A DNA stretch of 64,000 nucleotides from an uncultured SAR86 cluster bacterium (lineage in GTDB: Bacteria; Pseudomonadota; Gammaproteobacteria; Magnimaribacterales; AG-339-G14): positions 69,072 through 133,071 of the forward strand of contig CABZIF010000002.1 in the NCBI GenBank assembly GCA_902525735.1, given 5' to 3'. How positions within the stretch are numbered: position 1 is the stretch's first letter; each line of letters starts with the position of its first letter. Below, one piece after another: positions 22,045 through 33,455 of this stretch. The notes beneath the pieces were generated by a model. It was given only the letters and a program-made list of their open reading frames with translations. It was not told the origin of the DNA and searched no databases. Both the position numbers and the translations under genes were made by a program.

Positions 22045-23204
22045 TTTACTTTTAATAAGTATTGCGAAACTTCTAATTGACCATTCAAGAAACCCCCTCT
22101 GCAGTAAGCTAAATACATATCCCAAGTTCTTTTGAATTTTGCATCAAATCCCATTTCTTCTATATCACTCCAGGCGATCTGAAAATTTTCATACCAAGTT
22201 TCCAATGTTTTTGCATATGATTTTGCAAAATTAGTAGTTTTTATATTTTCTAAATCAAACTTTCTTGCTTCATCTATAAATAATTGATCTGATGCTAATT
22301 CTCCGCCAGGAAAAATGTAAGTCTGGATAAAATCTGGCCATTTGTCATAACCTTCAAAGTAATCTTTAGTCATTGTTATTGTTTGAATGACAGCCTTACC
22401 ATTTGGTTTAAGGACATTTTGAATTTTTTGAAAGTAAGAATTCCAATATTCAGAACCAACTGCCTCAAACATTTCGATAGAGACGACAGCGTCAAATTTA
22501 CCTTCAAGCAATCTGTAATCGATTAATTCAATATCTGGAACTGTTTCTAAATTTTTGATTCTATCCTTAGCAAATTTGAATTGACTTGGTGAAATAGTTA
22601 TCCCTTTTACTAAATAACCTTTCTTTGATGCATGTTCTAGAAAACCTCCCCAGCCACAACCTATTTCTAAAATACGAGATCCAACAGGAAGATCCAAGGT
22701 ATCTAGAATTAATTGATATTTAGCTTTTTGAGCTTCTTCAATAGTTTCATTGCTCTCTTTATAAAAACCAGAAGAGTAGGTCATGGTTTTATCAAGCCAC
22801 ATAGAATAAAAATCATTCCCTAAGTCGTAGTGAGCTTGAATATTTTTTTTGCTTCCTGAAATCGAATTTTTATTTAATCGGTGTTGAATTTTTGTAAAGA
22901 TTCTCCCCAAAACTTTTCCATCAACAATTGTACTTATCGAAGAATAGTTTTTAGTGAGAAATTCCATTAAAAATATTAAGTTAGAAGTTGACCAATAATT
23001 CTTGATATAACCTTCGGTGAAACCAAGACTGCCTCTACTGAATAAAAGCAAAATACTTTTCCAAGAGGTAATAACCAAATCTGCTTTTTCGAATCCTTCT
23101 CCAAGTTGAAGGACGGTTTTGTTGGGAAAAGTGATTACTAAAGAACCAGATTCTAAATTAACAATCTTTTTCTCAAGCCATTTTTTAAAAAATTTAGTCA
23201 ACAT
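22041..23204 (-). CDS. Cyclopropane-fatty-acyl-phospholipid synthase (paralog 1)
   Basis: 387 aa; AHYDLGNDFYSMWLDKTMTYSSGFY, LEIGCGWGGFLEHA. Confidence 0.92.
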   Translation of the reverse strand: MLTKFFKKWLEKKIVNLESGSLVITFPNKTVLQLGEGFEKADLVITSWKSILLLFSRGSLGFTEGYIKNYWSTSNLIFLMEFLTKNYSSISTIVDGKVLGRIFTKIQHRLNKNSISGSKKNIQAHYDLGNDFYSMWLDKTMTYSSGFYKESNETIEEAQKAKYQLILDTLDLPVGSRILEIGCGWGGFLEHASKKGYLVKGITISPSQFKFAKDRIKNLETVPDIELIDYRLLEGKFDAVVSIEMFEAVGSEYWNSYFQKIQNVLKPNGKAVIQTITMTKDYFEGYDKWPDFIQTYIFPGGELASDQLFIDEARKFDLENIKTTNFAKSYAKTLETWYENFQIAWSDIEEMGFDAKFKRTWDMYLAYCRGGFLNGQLEVSQYLLKVK

Positions 23205-23925
23205 AACCTTTGCCGTTATGAGCGAACACCTTAACTTTTTTCATCCAAAGGAACAAAGCTTGAAGGTGAATTCTAGCCAAAACTAGAGAAGAATTAATAA
23301 ATATAGAAAAGAAAATTAACAATTTATTTCGCCATGAAAAGTTTATTCTTTGTCCGGACAAATTCGATAGAATCTCAAGTTCTCCATTAGGATCGTATTC
23401 GTTGATCTTTATATTTAATGGATCACCAGAAATTTTAAATTGATAAAGCCCTTGCTTATCGGCAAAGGGCGATACATACATTCTTTTTTGAATTGGTATC
23501 CATTTTTTTCCATCAAGAATATTTAGTGAATCATGGACGTAATAAATTTGCCTTTCATAAAAGGTGTTTGTTACTTCAGCTACCATCATTAAATCATTTT
23601 CATTTTTTTTTAAAAACCAAAAACATACAGGGTTGAAAGTTTTGAGAAAATAAAAATTAGGAGTTTTTAAAAGATTTATTTTTAGATTTTCCTTCGAGAT
23701 ATTATTTTTTTTAATGTATTTAAGAATGTTATTTAAAATTTTTTTTGAATCGTCATTTTTTAAAAAAGAAAAATTAAAAAAAGTAGATTTAATATGATTG
23801 ATCTTATCTTCTTGAAAATCATAAATATTTTCTAGAAAGATACTTCGATAGGGATAGTCAAAACCATGTTTTTTTGATTTGACTCTTCTATGAGAAACAA
23901 CTCCTTTAAAAAAATATTTTTTCAT
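23194..23925 (-). CDS. DUF1365 family protein
   Basis: 243 aa; VSHRRVKSKKHGFDYPYRSIFLE, NPVCFWF, FYERQIYYVHDS; flanked by FAD and CFA genes as is usual for this family. Confidence 0.88.
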   Translation of the reverse strand: MKKYFFKGVVSHRRVKSKKHGFDYPYRSIFLENIYDFQEDKINHIKSTFFNFSFLKNDDSKKILNNILKYIKKNNISKENLKINLLKTPNFYFLKTFNPVCFWFLKKNENDLMMVAEVTNTFYERQIYYVHDSLNILDGKKWIPIQKRMYVSPFADKQGLYQFKISGDPLNIKINEYDPNGELEILSNLSGQRINFSWRNKLLIFFSIFINSSLVLARIHLQALFLWMKKVKVFAHNGKGYVD

Positions 23926-25115
23926 ATATCTCTAGTATTAATGAGCTTGCAGATTGCTTGAGAAGATTTTATGCCATCTTCATGAAAACCGTAACCCAAA
24001 TAAGCACCCGTAAAATAAGTATTTTTTTCAGATTGGAGTTCTTTAAATTTCTTTTGACCCATTAGAGCTTTAAAATCAAATATTGGATGTTCGTATTCCA
24101 TTTCGTTAAAGATTAAATTGGGCTTAGGAAAGTCTCCTAAGGTGACAAAAATATTTTTACTAGTATTAATTTTTTGAAGATTATTCATCCAGTAAGTAAC
24201 GTATTCGTAATTTTCATCCTTATACACATTCCAAGAACACCATTGTTTTTTATCCTTTGGCATTAAACTTTTATCTCCGTGCAAAATAGTTATATTTTTT
24301 TGATATTTGATTGAATCAATAGCATTTTTTTCTTTCTCATTTAAATCATCAATGCATTCCGCTATCTGATTTGGGTGATTTGCCATTATCAGTAAATCGA
24401 ATTCATATGATTCATCTTTATTAGAAATGAATATTTTATTGTCATATCTATTTATTTTGACTTTTGAATTAAGCTTTACATCAAAGACTTTTAAATCTAA
24501 TAATTTCTCAACGTAAGTATTACTTCCTCCTAAAACCGAATACCACTGTGGACGGTCATAAAGATTTAATAAACCATGATTATTCAAGAAATTATTCATT
24601 GATTCGGCTGGGTAGTTTCTTATCTCTTTAGAAGTGGAAGACCAAATTGCTGAAGTCATGGGAAGCAAATAACTTTCAACAAAAAGTTTAGAGAATTTAG
24701 AGTTTTTAAGCCACTCACCAATATTTTCTTTGCTCTTGAGATTTTTAGCTAAAAAATTAAATCTCACAATATCAATTAGTAGTTTTATTTTTTTTAAACT
24801 TGTTAGAAAAGAAAAATTAAAAAACTCTTTAGAATTCCAAATTAGGAACTTTGAATTTACTGAAAAAGACATCTCTGTTTGATATAAATCAATATCAATT
24901 TTATTAAAAAATTCCATTAGATTTTTATAATTCTTATCATTAAGCACGATAAAGCCTGAATCTACGTTTATTGTGGTTTCAAGTTCGAGCTGATGAGTAT
25001 GGGTATGCCCACCTAATCTATCTGACTTTTCAAAAATAGTTACTTCATGTTTTTTGCCTAAAAAGTAAGCTGCAGACAATCCACTAATTCCCGAACCAAT
25101 AACAGCAATTCGCAT
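23922..25115 (-). CDS. NAD(P)/FAD-dependent amine-oxidase-like flavoprotein
   Basis: 397 aa; IAVIGSGISGLSAAYFLGKKHEVTIFEKSDRLGGHTHT Rossmann motif. Confidence 0.9.
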   Translation of the reverse strand: MRIAVIGSGISGLSAAYFLGKKHEVTIFEKSDRLGGHTHTHQLELETTINVDSGFIVLNDKNYKNLMEFFNKIDIDLYQTEMSFSVNSKFLIWNSKEFFNFSFLTSLKKIKLLIDIVRFNFLAKNLKSKENIGEWLKNSKFSKLFVESYLLPMTSAIWSSTSKEIRNYPAESMNNFLNNHGLLNLYDRPQWYSVLGGSNTYVEKLLDLKVFDVKLNSKVKINRYDNKIFISNKDESYEFDLLIMANHPNQIAECIDDLNEKEKNAIDSIKYQKNITILHGDKSLMPKDKKQWCSWNVYKDENYEYVTYWMNNLQKINTSKNIFVTLGDFPKPNLIFNEMEYEHPIFDFKALMGQKKFKELQSEKNTYFTGAYLGYGFHEDGIKSSQAICKLINTRDI

Positions 25116-25200
25116 GAGTCACATTTTAGGTTATTTATCTGTTTGTAGAAGGAATAAAAATAGAAGAGATTTATATTTTTAATATATAATTCTTCGCCTT

Positions 25201-25276
25201 GGGGCTATAGCTCAGCTGGGAGAGCGCCTGATTTGCATTCAGGAGGTCCGCGGTTCGATCCCGCGTAGCTCCACCA
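25201..25276 (+). tRNA. tRNA-Ala (TGC), CCA encoded
   Basis: GGGGCTA...TAGCTCC A CCA; anticodon arm CTGATTTGCATTCAG. Confidence 0.97.
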
Positions 25277-25281
25277 TTTCC

Positions 25282-26580
25282 TTATAAAAAAATAAACTTA
25301 GAAATAAATATCAACGTAAGAAACCAGGCTCCGGAAGAAATTTTAGTTATTTCACCATAGCCTACTTTTAAAACGACATAAGATAAAAATCCCAAAGCAA
25401 TTCCATCTGCTATAGAAAAGGTAAGGGGAATCATCACAATAATGATTAAAGCAGGTAATAAATCGACCATATTGGACCAATTCAATTTTTCCATTCCACT
25501 TAGCATTAAAATAGCCACATAAATTAGAGCTCCGGCAGTCGCATAAGCCGGAACAATCAGTGCCAAAGGAGAGAGAAAAATTGCTAATAAAAAAAACAAT
25601 CCTATAAAAATAGCAGTAAGACCAGTCCTTCCGCCTGCCTCAACACCCGCAGAACTTTCCACGTAACTTGTTACAGGAGAGCACCCCAAAAGAGCGCCTA
25701 AAAAACTTGCACTGCTGTCTGCTTTCAAAGCTTTATCAAAATTATTCGCATCTCCAGAATTATTTATAAGATTTGCCCTATCAGCTACTCCCAAAAGAGT
25801 TCCTGTTGTATCAAAAAGATTAACAAATAAAAAAGACATGATTATAGTAATCATCGTCAAATCTAGCGCACCTAAAATATCTAGTTTCAATAGGACAGGA
25901 TCAATTGATGGCGGCATTGAAATTAAGCCATTGAATTGAACTAAATTTAACAAAAGGGCAGATATTGTTATAGCCAGAACACCTAATAAAATTGCACCAG
26001 GAATTTTTCTTATTGCTAAAACAGAAATTAAAAGAAAACCTAAAGCAGCTAACAACGTTTCAACATTTGAAAAATCTCCTAATTTTAAAAAAGTAGCATC
26101 ATTACTGATAATGATGCCACCATTTTTAAGACCTATGAATCCGATAAAAAGTCCAACACCAGAACCCATCGCAATTCTTAAATTCAATGGAATACTTTCA
26201 ATCATCCAGCTTCTTAATCTTGTTATGCTCATTAAGAAAAACAAAACTCCAGCTAAAAAAACAGCCCCAAGAGCTATTTCCCATGAGTACCCCATTTCAC
26301 CAACCACGGTAAAAGTAAAAAACGCGTTTAGACCCATTCCAGGAGCCAAGCCAACTGGCCAATTTGCAAATAATCCCATAAGGATACAGGCTAGCGCGGC
26401 GGCAAGGCAGGTTCCAACAAAAACAGCACCTTGATCCATTCCACTAAGCGACATTATTTGAGGGTTAACAAAAATAATGTACGCCATAGTTATAAAAGAA
26501 GTGAATCCACCTAAAAATTCACTTTTCAAGTTAGTATTATTTTCTTTCAGCTTAAAAAATTGCTCTACTAAATCATTCAT
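25282..26580 (-). CDS. NCS2-superfamily AzgA/PbuG-like adenine/guanine/hypoxanthine permease
   Basis: 432 aa; FFKLKENNTNLKSEFLGGFTSFITMAYIIFVNPQI, GLAPGMGLNAFFTF, VESSAGVEAGGRTGLT. Confidence 0.9.
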   Translation of the reverse strand: MNDLVEQFFKLKENNTNLKSEFLGGFTSFITMAYIIFVNPQIMSLSGMDQGAVFVGTCLAAALACILMGLFANWPVGLAPGMGLNAFFTFTVVGEMGYSWEIALGAVFLAGVLFFLMSITRLRSWMIESIPLNLRIAMGSGVGLFIGFIGLKNGGIIISNDATFLKLGDFSNVETLLAALGFLLISVLAIRKIPGAILLGVLAITISALLLNLVQFNGLISMPPSIDPVLLKLDILGALDLTMITIIMSFLFVNLFDTTGTLLGVADRANLINNSGDANNFDKALKADSSASFLGALLGCSPVTSYVESSAGVEAGGRTGLTAIFIGLFFLLAIFLSPLALIVPAYATAGALIYVAILMLSGMEKLNWSNMVDLLPALIIIVMIPLTFSIADGIALGFLSYVVLKVGYGEITKISSGAWFLTLIFISKFIFL

Positions 26581-26794
26581 CTAATTATTTAAGCATACCC
26601 CTATAAAAAAAATTCAGATTTTTTTTCATTGAAACTTTATTAATCTAACTTGCACTTTCTTAAATCAGTAAAATAAAATTTTTTGTATAAAAATGGTGCA
26701 TTTTCAAAAAAAAAGGCAAAAATGAATATTAATTTTGGAGAAAAAAACATGACATAATTTTAATTGGAGAGTCTTTACAAAAAACAGAATTATT

Positions 26795-29140
26795 ATGAAA
26801 ATTTTAAAACAAAATTTAGCTTTTATAGCTATCTTAACTTTATTTAACACCTCAACTTTCGCCCAAAGTGATGGATTTTTCGAAGATGTTATTGTTACAG
26901 CTGAAAAAAGAAATGAAAGTCTACAAGACGTTTCCCAAGCTGTTACTGCCCTAACTTCTAGTGAAATAGAAATTAAAAAGATTGATTCTATCGTTGATTT
27001 AAGTTCTATTGTTCCAGGAGTTACTGTTGCTAAAAACGAAGGTTATAAAACAGTAATATCCATCAGAGGTATCGGGAATGAAACAAATCAAAACGCTATA
27101 GCAGCGCCTTCTGTTGCCTATCACATTGACGGTATTTTTGTTGCTTCCCCTTTTTCTCTTCAAACAGATTTTATAGGCGTTGATCGGATAGAAGTTTTAA
27201 GAGGACCTCAAGGAACATTATTTGGCCAAAACTCTACGGGTGGAGCAATTAATGTAATTACAAAAGCACCTTCTTTAAACGAATCATATACTTCCGCATC
27301 TGTGACAGTTGGTGAATACAACATGACTAAGTTTACTGGATCTGCAAGTGGACCAATTTTTGATAATGTAGCTGCAACTTTCTCAGTTTCCAATACTAAA
27401 AGAGATGGTTTTTCTACCAACTTAATTAATGGGCAAGACTTAGACGATGCTGATAATATTTCAATTAGAAACGACTTTTTCATTGAGTTGGATGATACTT
27501 CGTCATTAAGGTTGTTTGGACAATATGCAACCGTCGATAGGAATGGATCTGCAATGAAAGGTATAGATGATTCAACAGCTGGCATAAGGAATTTGAAACA
27601 AGATTCGTTATCGTCTTTAGAACTCAGCTCATCTCTATTTGCAGGAATTTATGAAAAGGATTTAGGTTTTGCAAATTTAAAAATTCTAGCTAGTACACAA
27701 CAAGACTTTATATCTGTTGATAGAGATAATGATAGGCATGTTTATGGAGATTTATCTCCTTCTCTTCCAGGGGTATCAGCATATACTCCGGCCGAATTTA
27801 GACCAGAGACTTCAGATGTTGATACTGACACCTTTGAAGTTAATTTAATTTCTAATGAACCGATCTTAGATGGAAAGCTTGATTGGACAGTTGGATTTTT
27901 TTATATGAATCATGAAATAGAAAATCATATTAGAGAATATCTCGATAAAACTGGAGATGGTAAATTCATGTATGTTTGTTCAGAGCCTTTTGCTGATCAA
28001 AATAGTTGTTTTAATACTGTCACTGGTAACGCTTTTGCTGACACTAATGACTTTGGTTTCGTTACTGACGCATTTCCTACAAGAGAATCAAAATCTTTCT
28101 ATGGTCAGACGACTTACAGCTTTAGTGAGGATTTAAGACTTATTTCTGGTTTTAGATACACAGAGGATATTTTTGAAACAAATGTTTCTAATTTCTTTGG
28201 ACTTCAACCTTTTTCAGCAAGCAACAAAGATCAGGATCACAGTGAAGTTTCAGGAAGAATTACCTTTGAGTATGATTTAGATACAGATGCAATGATTTAC
28301 TTTTCTCAAAATAGAGGCATTAAACCAGGAGGCTCTAATTTGACATATGGTTACACGAAAGCTGAAGATGCTGCTTCTCAAAGCCTGCCAGTTTTCCTTA
28401 GAAGACAGTCTGTTGATCCACTTGTTTTCCAAACATTTGAAACGGAAACTCTTGATGCGACAGAAATCGGTTTAAAAGCTGATTTTTATGATGGGCTAGC
28501 AAGAGCAAACATTGCAATATTTGACTATACTTACGAAAATTTACAGGTTCAAGGAACGGATCCAGATGTCTTTAGAGGCGGTGTAGTAAATTTACCTGAA
28601 TCAGAAGTAACTGGTCTCGAGGTTGAATTCACTGGTGCGTTATCAGATTCTTTAACAGTTGATGTAAATCTTGCTTTTTTGGATACTGAAATATCTGAAT
28701 CTTATCTCTATCTGGATAATGTTAAAGCCCAACAACATAACACTGGTAGCGAAATAGCAAGAGATAACCTTAAAGAAGACGTACTAGGAAACGATCTTGC
28801 TAAGGCTCCTAAGTTTTCAGGTGATATTAGTTTGATATATTCGACTGAACTTTCTTCAGGCGATATCAGCACTACAGCCCTACAATTTGTCAAAAGAGGA
28901 AAATTTTATCAAAGGATCGTAAATAACCCAGTTCAAGATGTAGTTGATGGCTACGAAGTAGTTAATTTCTCATCTGGAGTAGATTTTTCTAGCGGCTATG
29001 GGTTCGATATTATTGTTACGAATTTAGGAGATGAAGAAGGCATGAACTCAGCGATGACGGATGTTTTCGGTGTCGGAGCTACAGGTATTGAATATATACC
29101 TCCAAGACAGGTTATGGTTCGATTAAGTTACGATTTCTAG
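26795..29140 (+). CDS. TonB-dependent outer-membrane receptor
   Basis: 781 aa; signal peptide ending FAQS; DVIVTAEKRNESLQDV, IDRIEVLRGPQGTLFGQNSTGGAINVITK-type plug; terminal aromatic VRLSYDF. Confidence 0.97.
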   Translation: MKILKQNLAFIAILTLFNTSTFAQSDGFFEDVIVTAEKRNESLQDVSQAVTALTSSEIEIKKIDSIVDLSSIVPGVTVAKNEGYKTVISIRGIGNETNQNAIAAPSVAYHIDGIFVASPFSLQTDFIGVDRIEVLRGPQGTLFGQNSTGGAINVITKAPSLNESYTSASVTVGEYNMTKFTGSASGPIFDNVAATFSVSNTKRDGFSTNLINGQDLDDADNISIRNDFFIELDDTSSLRLFGQYATVDRNGSAMKGIDDSTAGIRNLKQDSLSSLELSSSLFAGIYEKDLGFANLKILASTQQDFISVDRDNDRHVYGDLSPSLPGVSAYTPAEFRPETSDVDTDTFEVNLISNEPILDGKLDWTVGFFYMNHEIENHIREYLDKTGDGKFMYVCSEPFADQNSCFNTVTGNAFADTNDFGFVTDAFPTRESKSFYGQTTYSFSEDLRLISGFRYTEDIFETNVSNFFGLQPFSASNKDQDHSEVSGRITFEYDLDTDAMIYFSQNRGIKPGGSNLTYGYTKAEDAASQSLPVFLRRQSVDPLVFQTFETETLDATEIGLKADFYDGLARANIAIFDYTYENLQVQGTDPDVFRGGVVNLPESEVTGLEVEFTGALSDSLTVDVNLAFLDTEISESYLYLDNVKAQQHNTGSEIARDNLKEDVLGNDLAKAPKFSGDISLIYSTELSSGDISTTALQFVKRGKFYQRIVNNPVQDVVDGYEVVNFSSGVDFSSGYGFDIIVTNLGDEEGMNSAMTDVFGVGATGIEYIPPRQVMVRLSYDF

Positions 29141-29186
29141 TTAAGCATTCAGAAATCAGTCTTTTAAATAAATAGTTTTATACATT

Positions 29187-29750
29187 ATGGATAAGCTGTT
29201 TATTAAAGCCAATGAATTGCTGGAAGATTCTTTCAATCTTGCATGGCAAATTTACGAAAGCGGTTACAAACCAAACTACATTGTTGGAGTCTGGCGAGGA
29301 GGAGCTCCGGTTGGAATTGCTGTTCAAGAGTTTTTGAATGTTCTTGGTTTAAAATCAGACCATATTGCGATAAGAACATCCTATTACTCCGGAATTGACG
29401 AACGAAAAGATAAAGTTCAAGTTTACGGTTTGAATTACGTAATAAACAAAGTCAAGGCAGGGGATAAACTTCTAGTTGTGGATGATGTCCACGACACAGG
29501 TAATTCTATTAACCAAATTATCTTAGACCTTAGAGAAGCTTGTAAGGAAAATACTCCAGAAATCAAAGTTGCAACTCCTTACTTCAAACCTAATAAAAAC
29601 CAAACAGACAGACAACCTGATTTTTTCATTCATGAAACAGATCAATGGCTTATTTTTCCTCACGAACTTGAGGGACTAACTTTTGAAGATATAAAAGAAA
29701 ACAAGCCCGAATTAAAAAATTTGTTAGAGCAAATTAAAACTAAAATATAG
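29187..29750 (+). CDS. Purine phosphoribosyltransferase-like protein
   Basis: 187 aa; VGVWRGGAPVGIAVQEFL; PRPP-binding LLVVDDVHDTGNS. Confidence 0.85.
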   Translation: MDKLFIKANELLEDSFNLAWQIYESGYKPNYIVGVWRGGAPVGIAVQEFLNVLGLKSDHIAIRTSYYSGIDERKDKVQVYGLNYVINKVKAGDKLLVVDDVHDTGNSINQIILDLREACKENTPEIKVATPYFKPNKNQTDRQPDFFIHETDQWLIFPHELEGLTFEDIKENKPELKNLLEQIKTKI

Positions 29751-29768
29751 TTGGTTTTAATGAGTAAG

Positions 29769-30185
29769 TTAAGCAGTTACCCGAGGCTGAGAATTCCAAC
29801 TATACAGTAAAGCGTAAAACCAAAATCCATTTATCAAAGGTTCAACTAATGCGTCAATTGCAGCTAAGCTCAAATCAACTCCGATTATAAAAAAGCTCCA
29901 TGAAGTAGCAATTAAAAAATGTCCGGTAGTATAAACCACAGCAAGAAGGGCAGGTTTAAGCTTATCGTGTGCGTATTTATGCAGCAAGAAGAACCAAAAG
30001 CCGTTAATTATTGGTTCTATTATTGCGTCAGCTGATGCCAAGAAAAAGCTTGTTTGAAATATAATTGTTGCACAAGCCCATGCAATGATCACATGCCCAA
30101 TTGTGTAAACAATTGATAGACCGAAGCTGCTCAAAGAGTGAATTAGAGTATTCACTCTACTTAGTTGTATAACAAAACTCTTCAT
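29769..30185 (-). CDS. DUF2061-like membrane protein with internal duplication
   Basis: 138 aa; two similar halves, each VYTxGHxxIA...A-DA-(I/V)EP(I/L)INGFWF. Confidence 0.75.
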   Translation of the reverse strand: MKSFVIQLSRVNTLIHSLSSFGLSIVYTIGHVIIAWACATIIFQTSFFLASADAIIEPIINGFWFFLLHKYAHDKLKPALLAVVYTTGHFLIATSWSFFIIGVDLSLAAIDALVEPLINGFWFYALLYSWNSQPRVTA

Positions 30186-30281
30186 TAGAAATATTTAAAC
30201 ATTTTGTAAAAAAGATACAAGATCAAAAAGGGTGCATATAAAAAAATTATTTAATTATTATTTAAAATTATTTAATAAACT

Positions 30282-31172
30282 TTAGATCTTAGATAGCCTT
30301 TTTTTAAAAATTGTAATTAACTCTTCTACTTTCTTTAATCCCGTATAAGTTGGCCTTATGATTACTGCCAGTTCTCTATGAGGACCTGGTTCATCCAGTT
30401 TAGTTTTTACCAAATCAGGAATTGTATCTACAACTTGGTTAATAGCTAATTTGGGCACCAATGTTTTTCCCATTTTTCCTGCAACCAATTGAATTAATGT
30501 GCTCATAGAGGAAGACTCCATGGCAAATCTTTTTTTAGGAGATATTTTGCAAGCTGAGAGAATATGTTTTTTTAAACAATGTCCATCTTCAAGAAGAAGC
30601 AAATTTGTTGCATCAATATTTTTAGCTTTTATCTTTTTTCCATAATGAGGCAGCTCATCTTTGTGAGAAATTAAGTATAGATTTTCTTCCCAAAACTTTA
30701 ATGTTAGCAAACCTTTCACATCGAACGGCAATGCTAAGATGGCCATATCAATTTCGCCTTCCTTAATTTTATTCACTAATTGAGTTGACTGAGCTTCTAT
30801 GATTTTTAAATTTAAATTAGGAAATTTTTTATTTAAATCTGGCAGCACTAAGGGAAGAAAATAAGGACCCACAGTAGGAATAATGCCTAGAGAAATAGAG
30901 GAGTTTGCAATTGAGTTGTTTTCGCCTAGATTATAAATATCTTGCATTTGAATTTTAACTTCTCTTGCTTTTTTTAAAATTTTTTCTCCTGATTTTGTAA
31001 CTATTACTTTTTTATTATCTCTCTCAAAAATTTGAGTCCCCAATTTTATTTCCATTTCGTTAATTGCATTACTTAAAGTAGAAGGAGAAACAAAACATTC
31101 GTCTGCTGCCTTTTTGAAATGTAGATTTTTTTGAACGCTTAATGCGTAATTTAATTGTTTGAGAGTAATCAT
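30282..31172 (-). CDS. oxyR: LysR-family regulator, OxyR-like
   Basis: 296 aa HTH LysR; LLLLEDGHCLKKHILSAC retains the two OxyR redox cysteines with 8 residues between; divergent from katG. Confidence 0.87.
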   Translation of the reverse strand: MITLKQLNYALSVQKNLHFKKAADECFVSPSTLSNAINEMEIKLGTQIFERDNKKVIVTKSGEKILKKAREVKIQMQDIYNLGENNSIANSSISLGIIPTVGPYFLPLVLPDLNKKFPNLNLKIIEAQSTQLVNKIKEGEIDMAILALPFDVKGLLTLKFWEENLYLISHKDELPHYGKKIKAKNIDATNLLLLEDGHCLKKHILSACKISPKKRFAMESSSMSTLIQLVAGKMGKTLVPKLAINQVVDTIPDLVKTKLDEPGPHRELAVIIRPTYTGLKKVEELITIFKKRLSKI

Positions 31173-31272
31173 TTAATGTTCATTATAATCGAATATAAAA
31201 TTCATTTTAAGTATATTTAGTAAATATTAAAAGAATGTTAAATTTTCTTTACTAAATAATTTGGAGTTATAA

Positions 31273-33414
<2,142 letters not shown>

Positions 33415-33455
33415 AATTATCTATTAAATAGATATTAAGAAGGGAGATTTATAAG

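Noticed and set aside
26581-26794. Possible purine riboswitch or upstream peptide (MNINFGEKNMT) between azgA and the TonB receptor
   Set aside because: No purine-riboswitch core or paired-loop pattern recognised; the 11-codon ORF has no support. A covariance search would be needed
31173-31272. OxyR operator in the oxyR-katG spacer
   Set aside because: AT-rich partial dyads are present but I could not fit the ATAG-N7-CTAT spaced consensus convincingly
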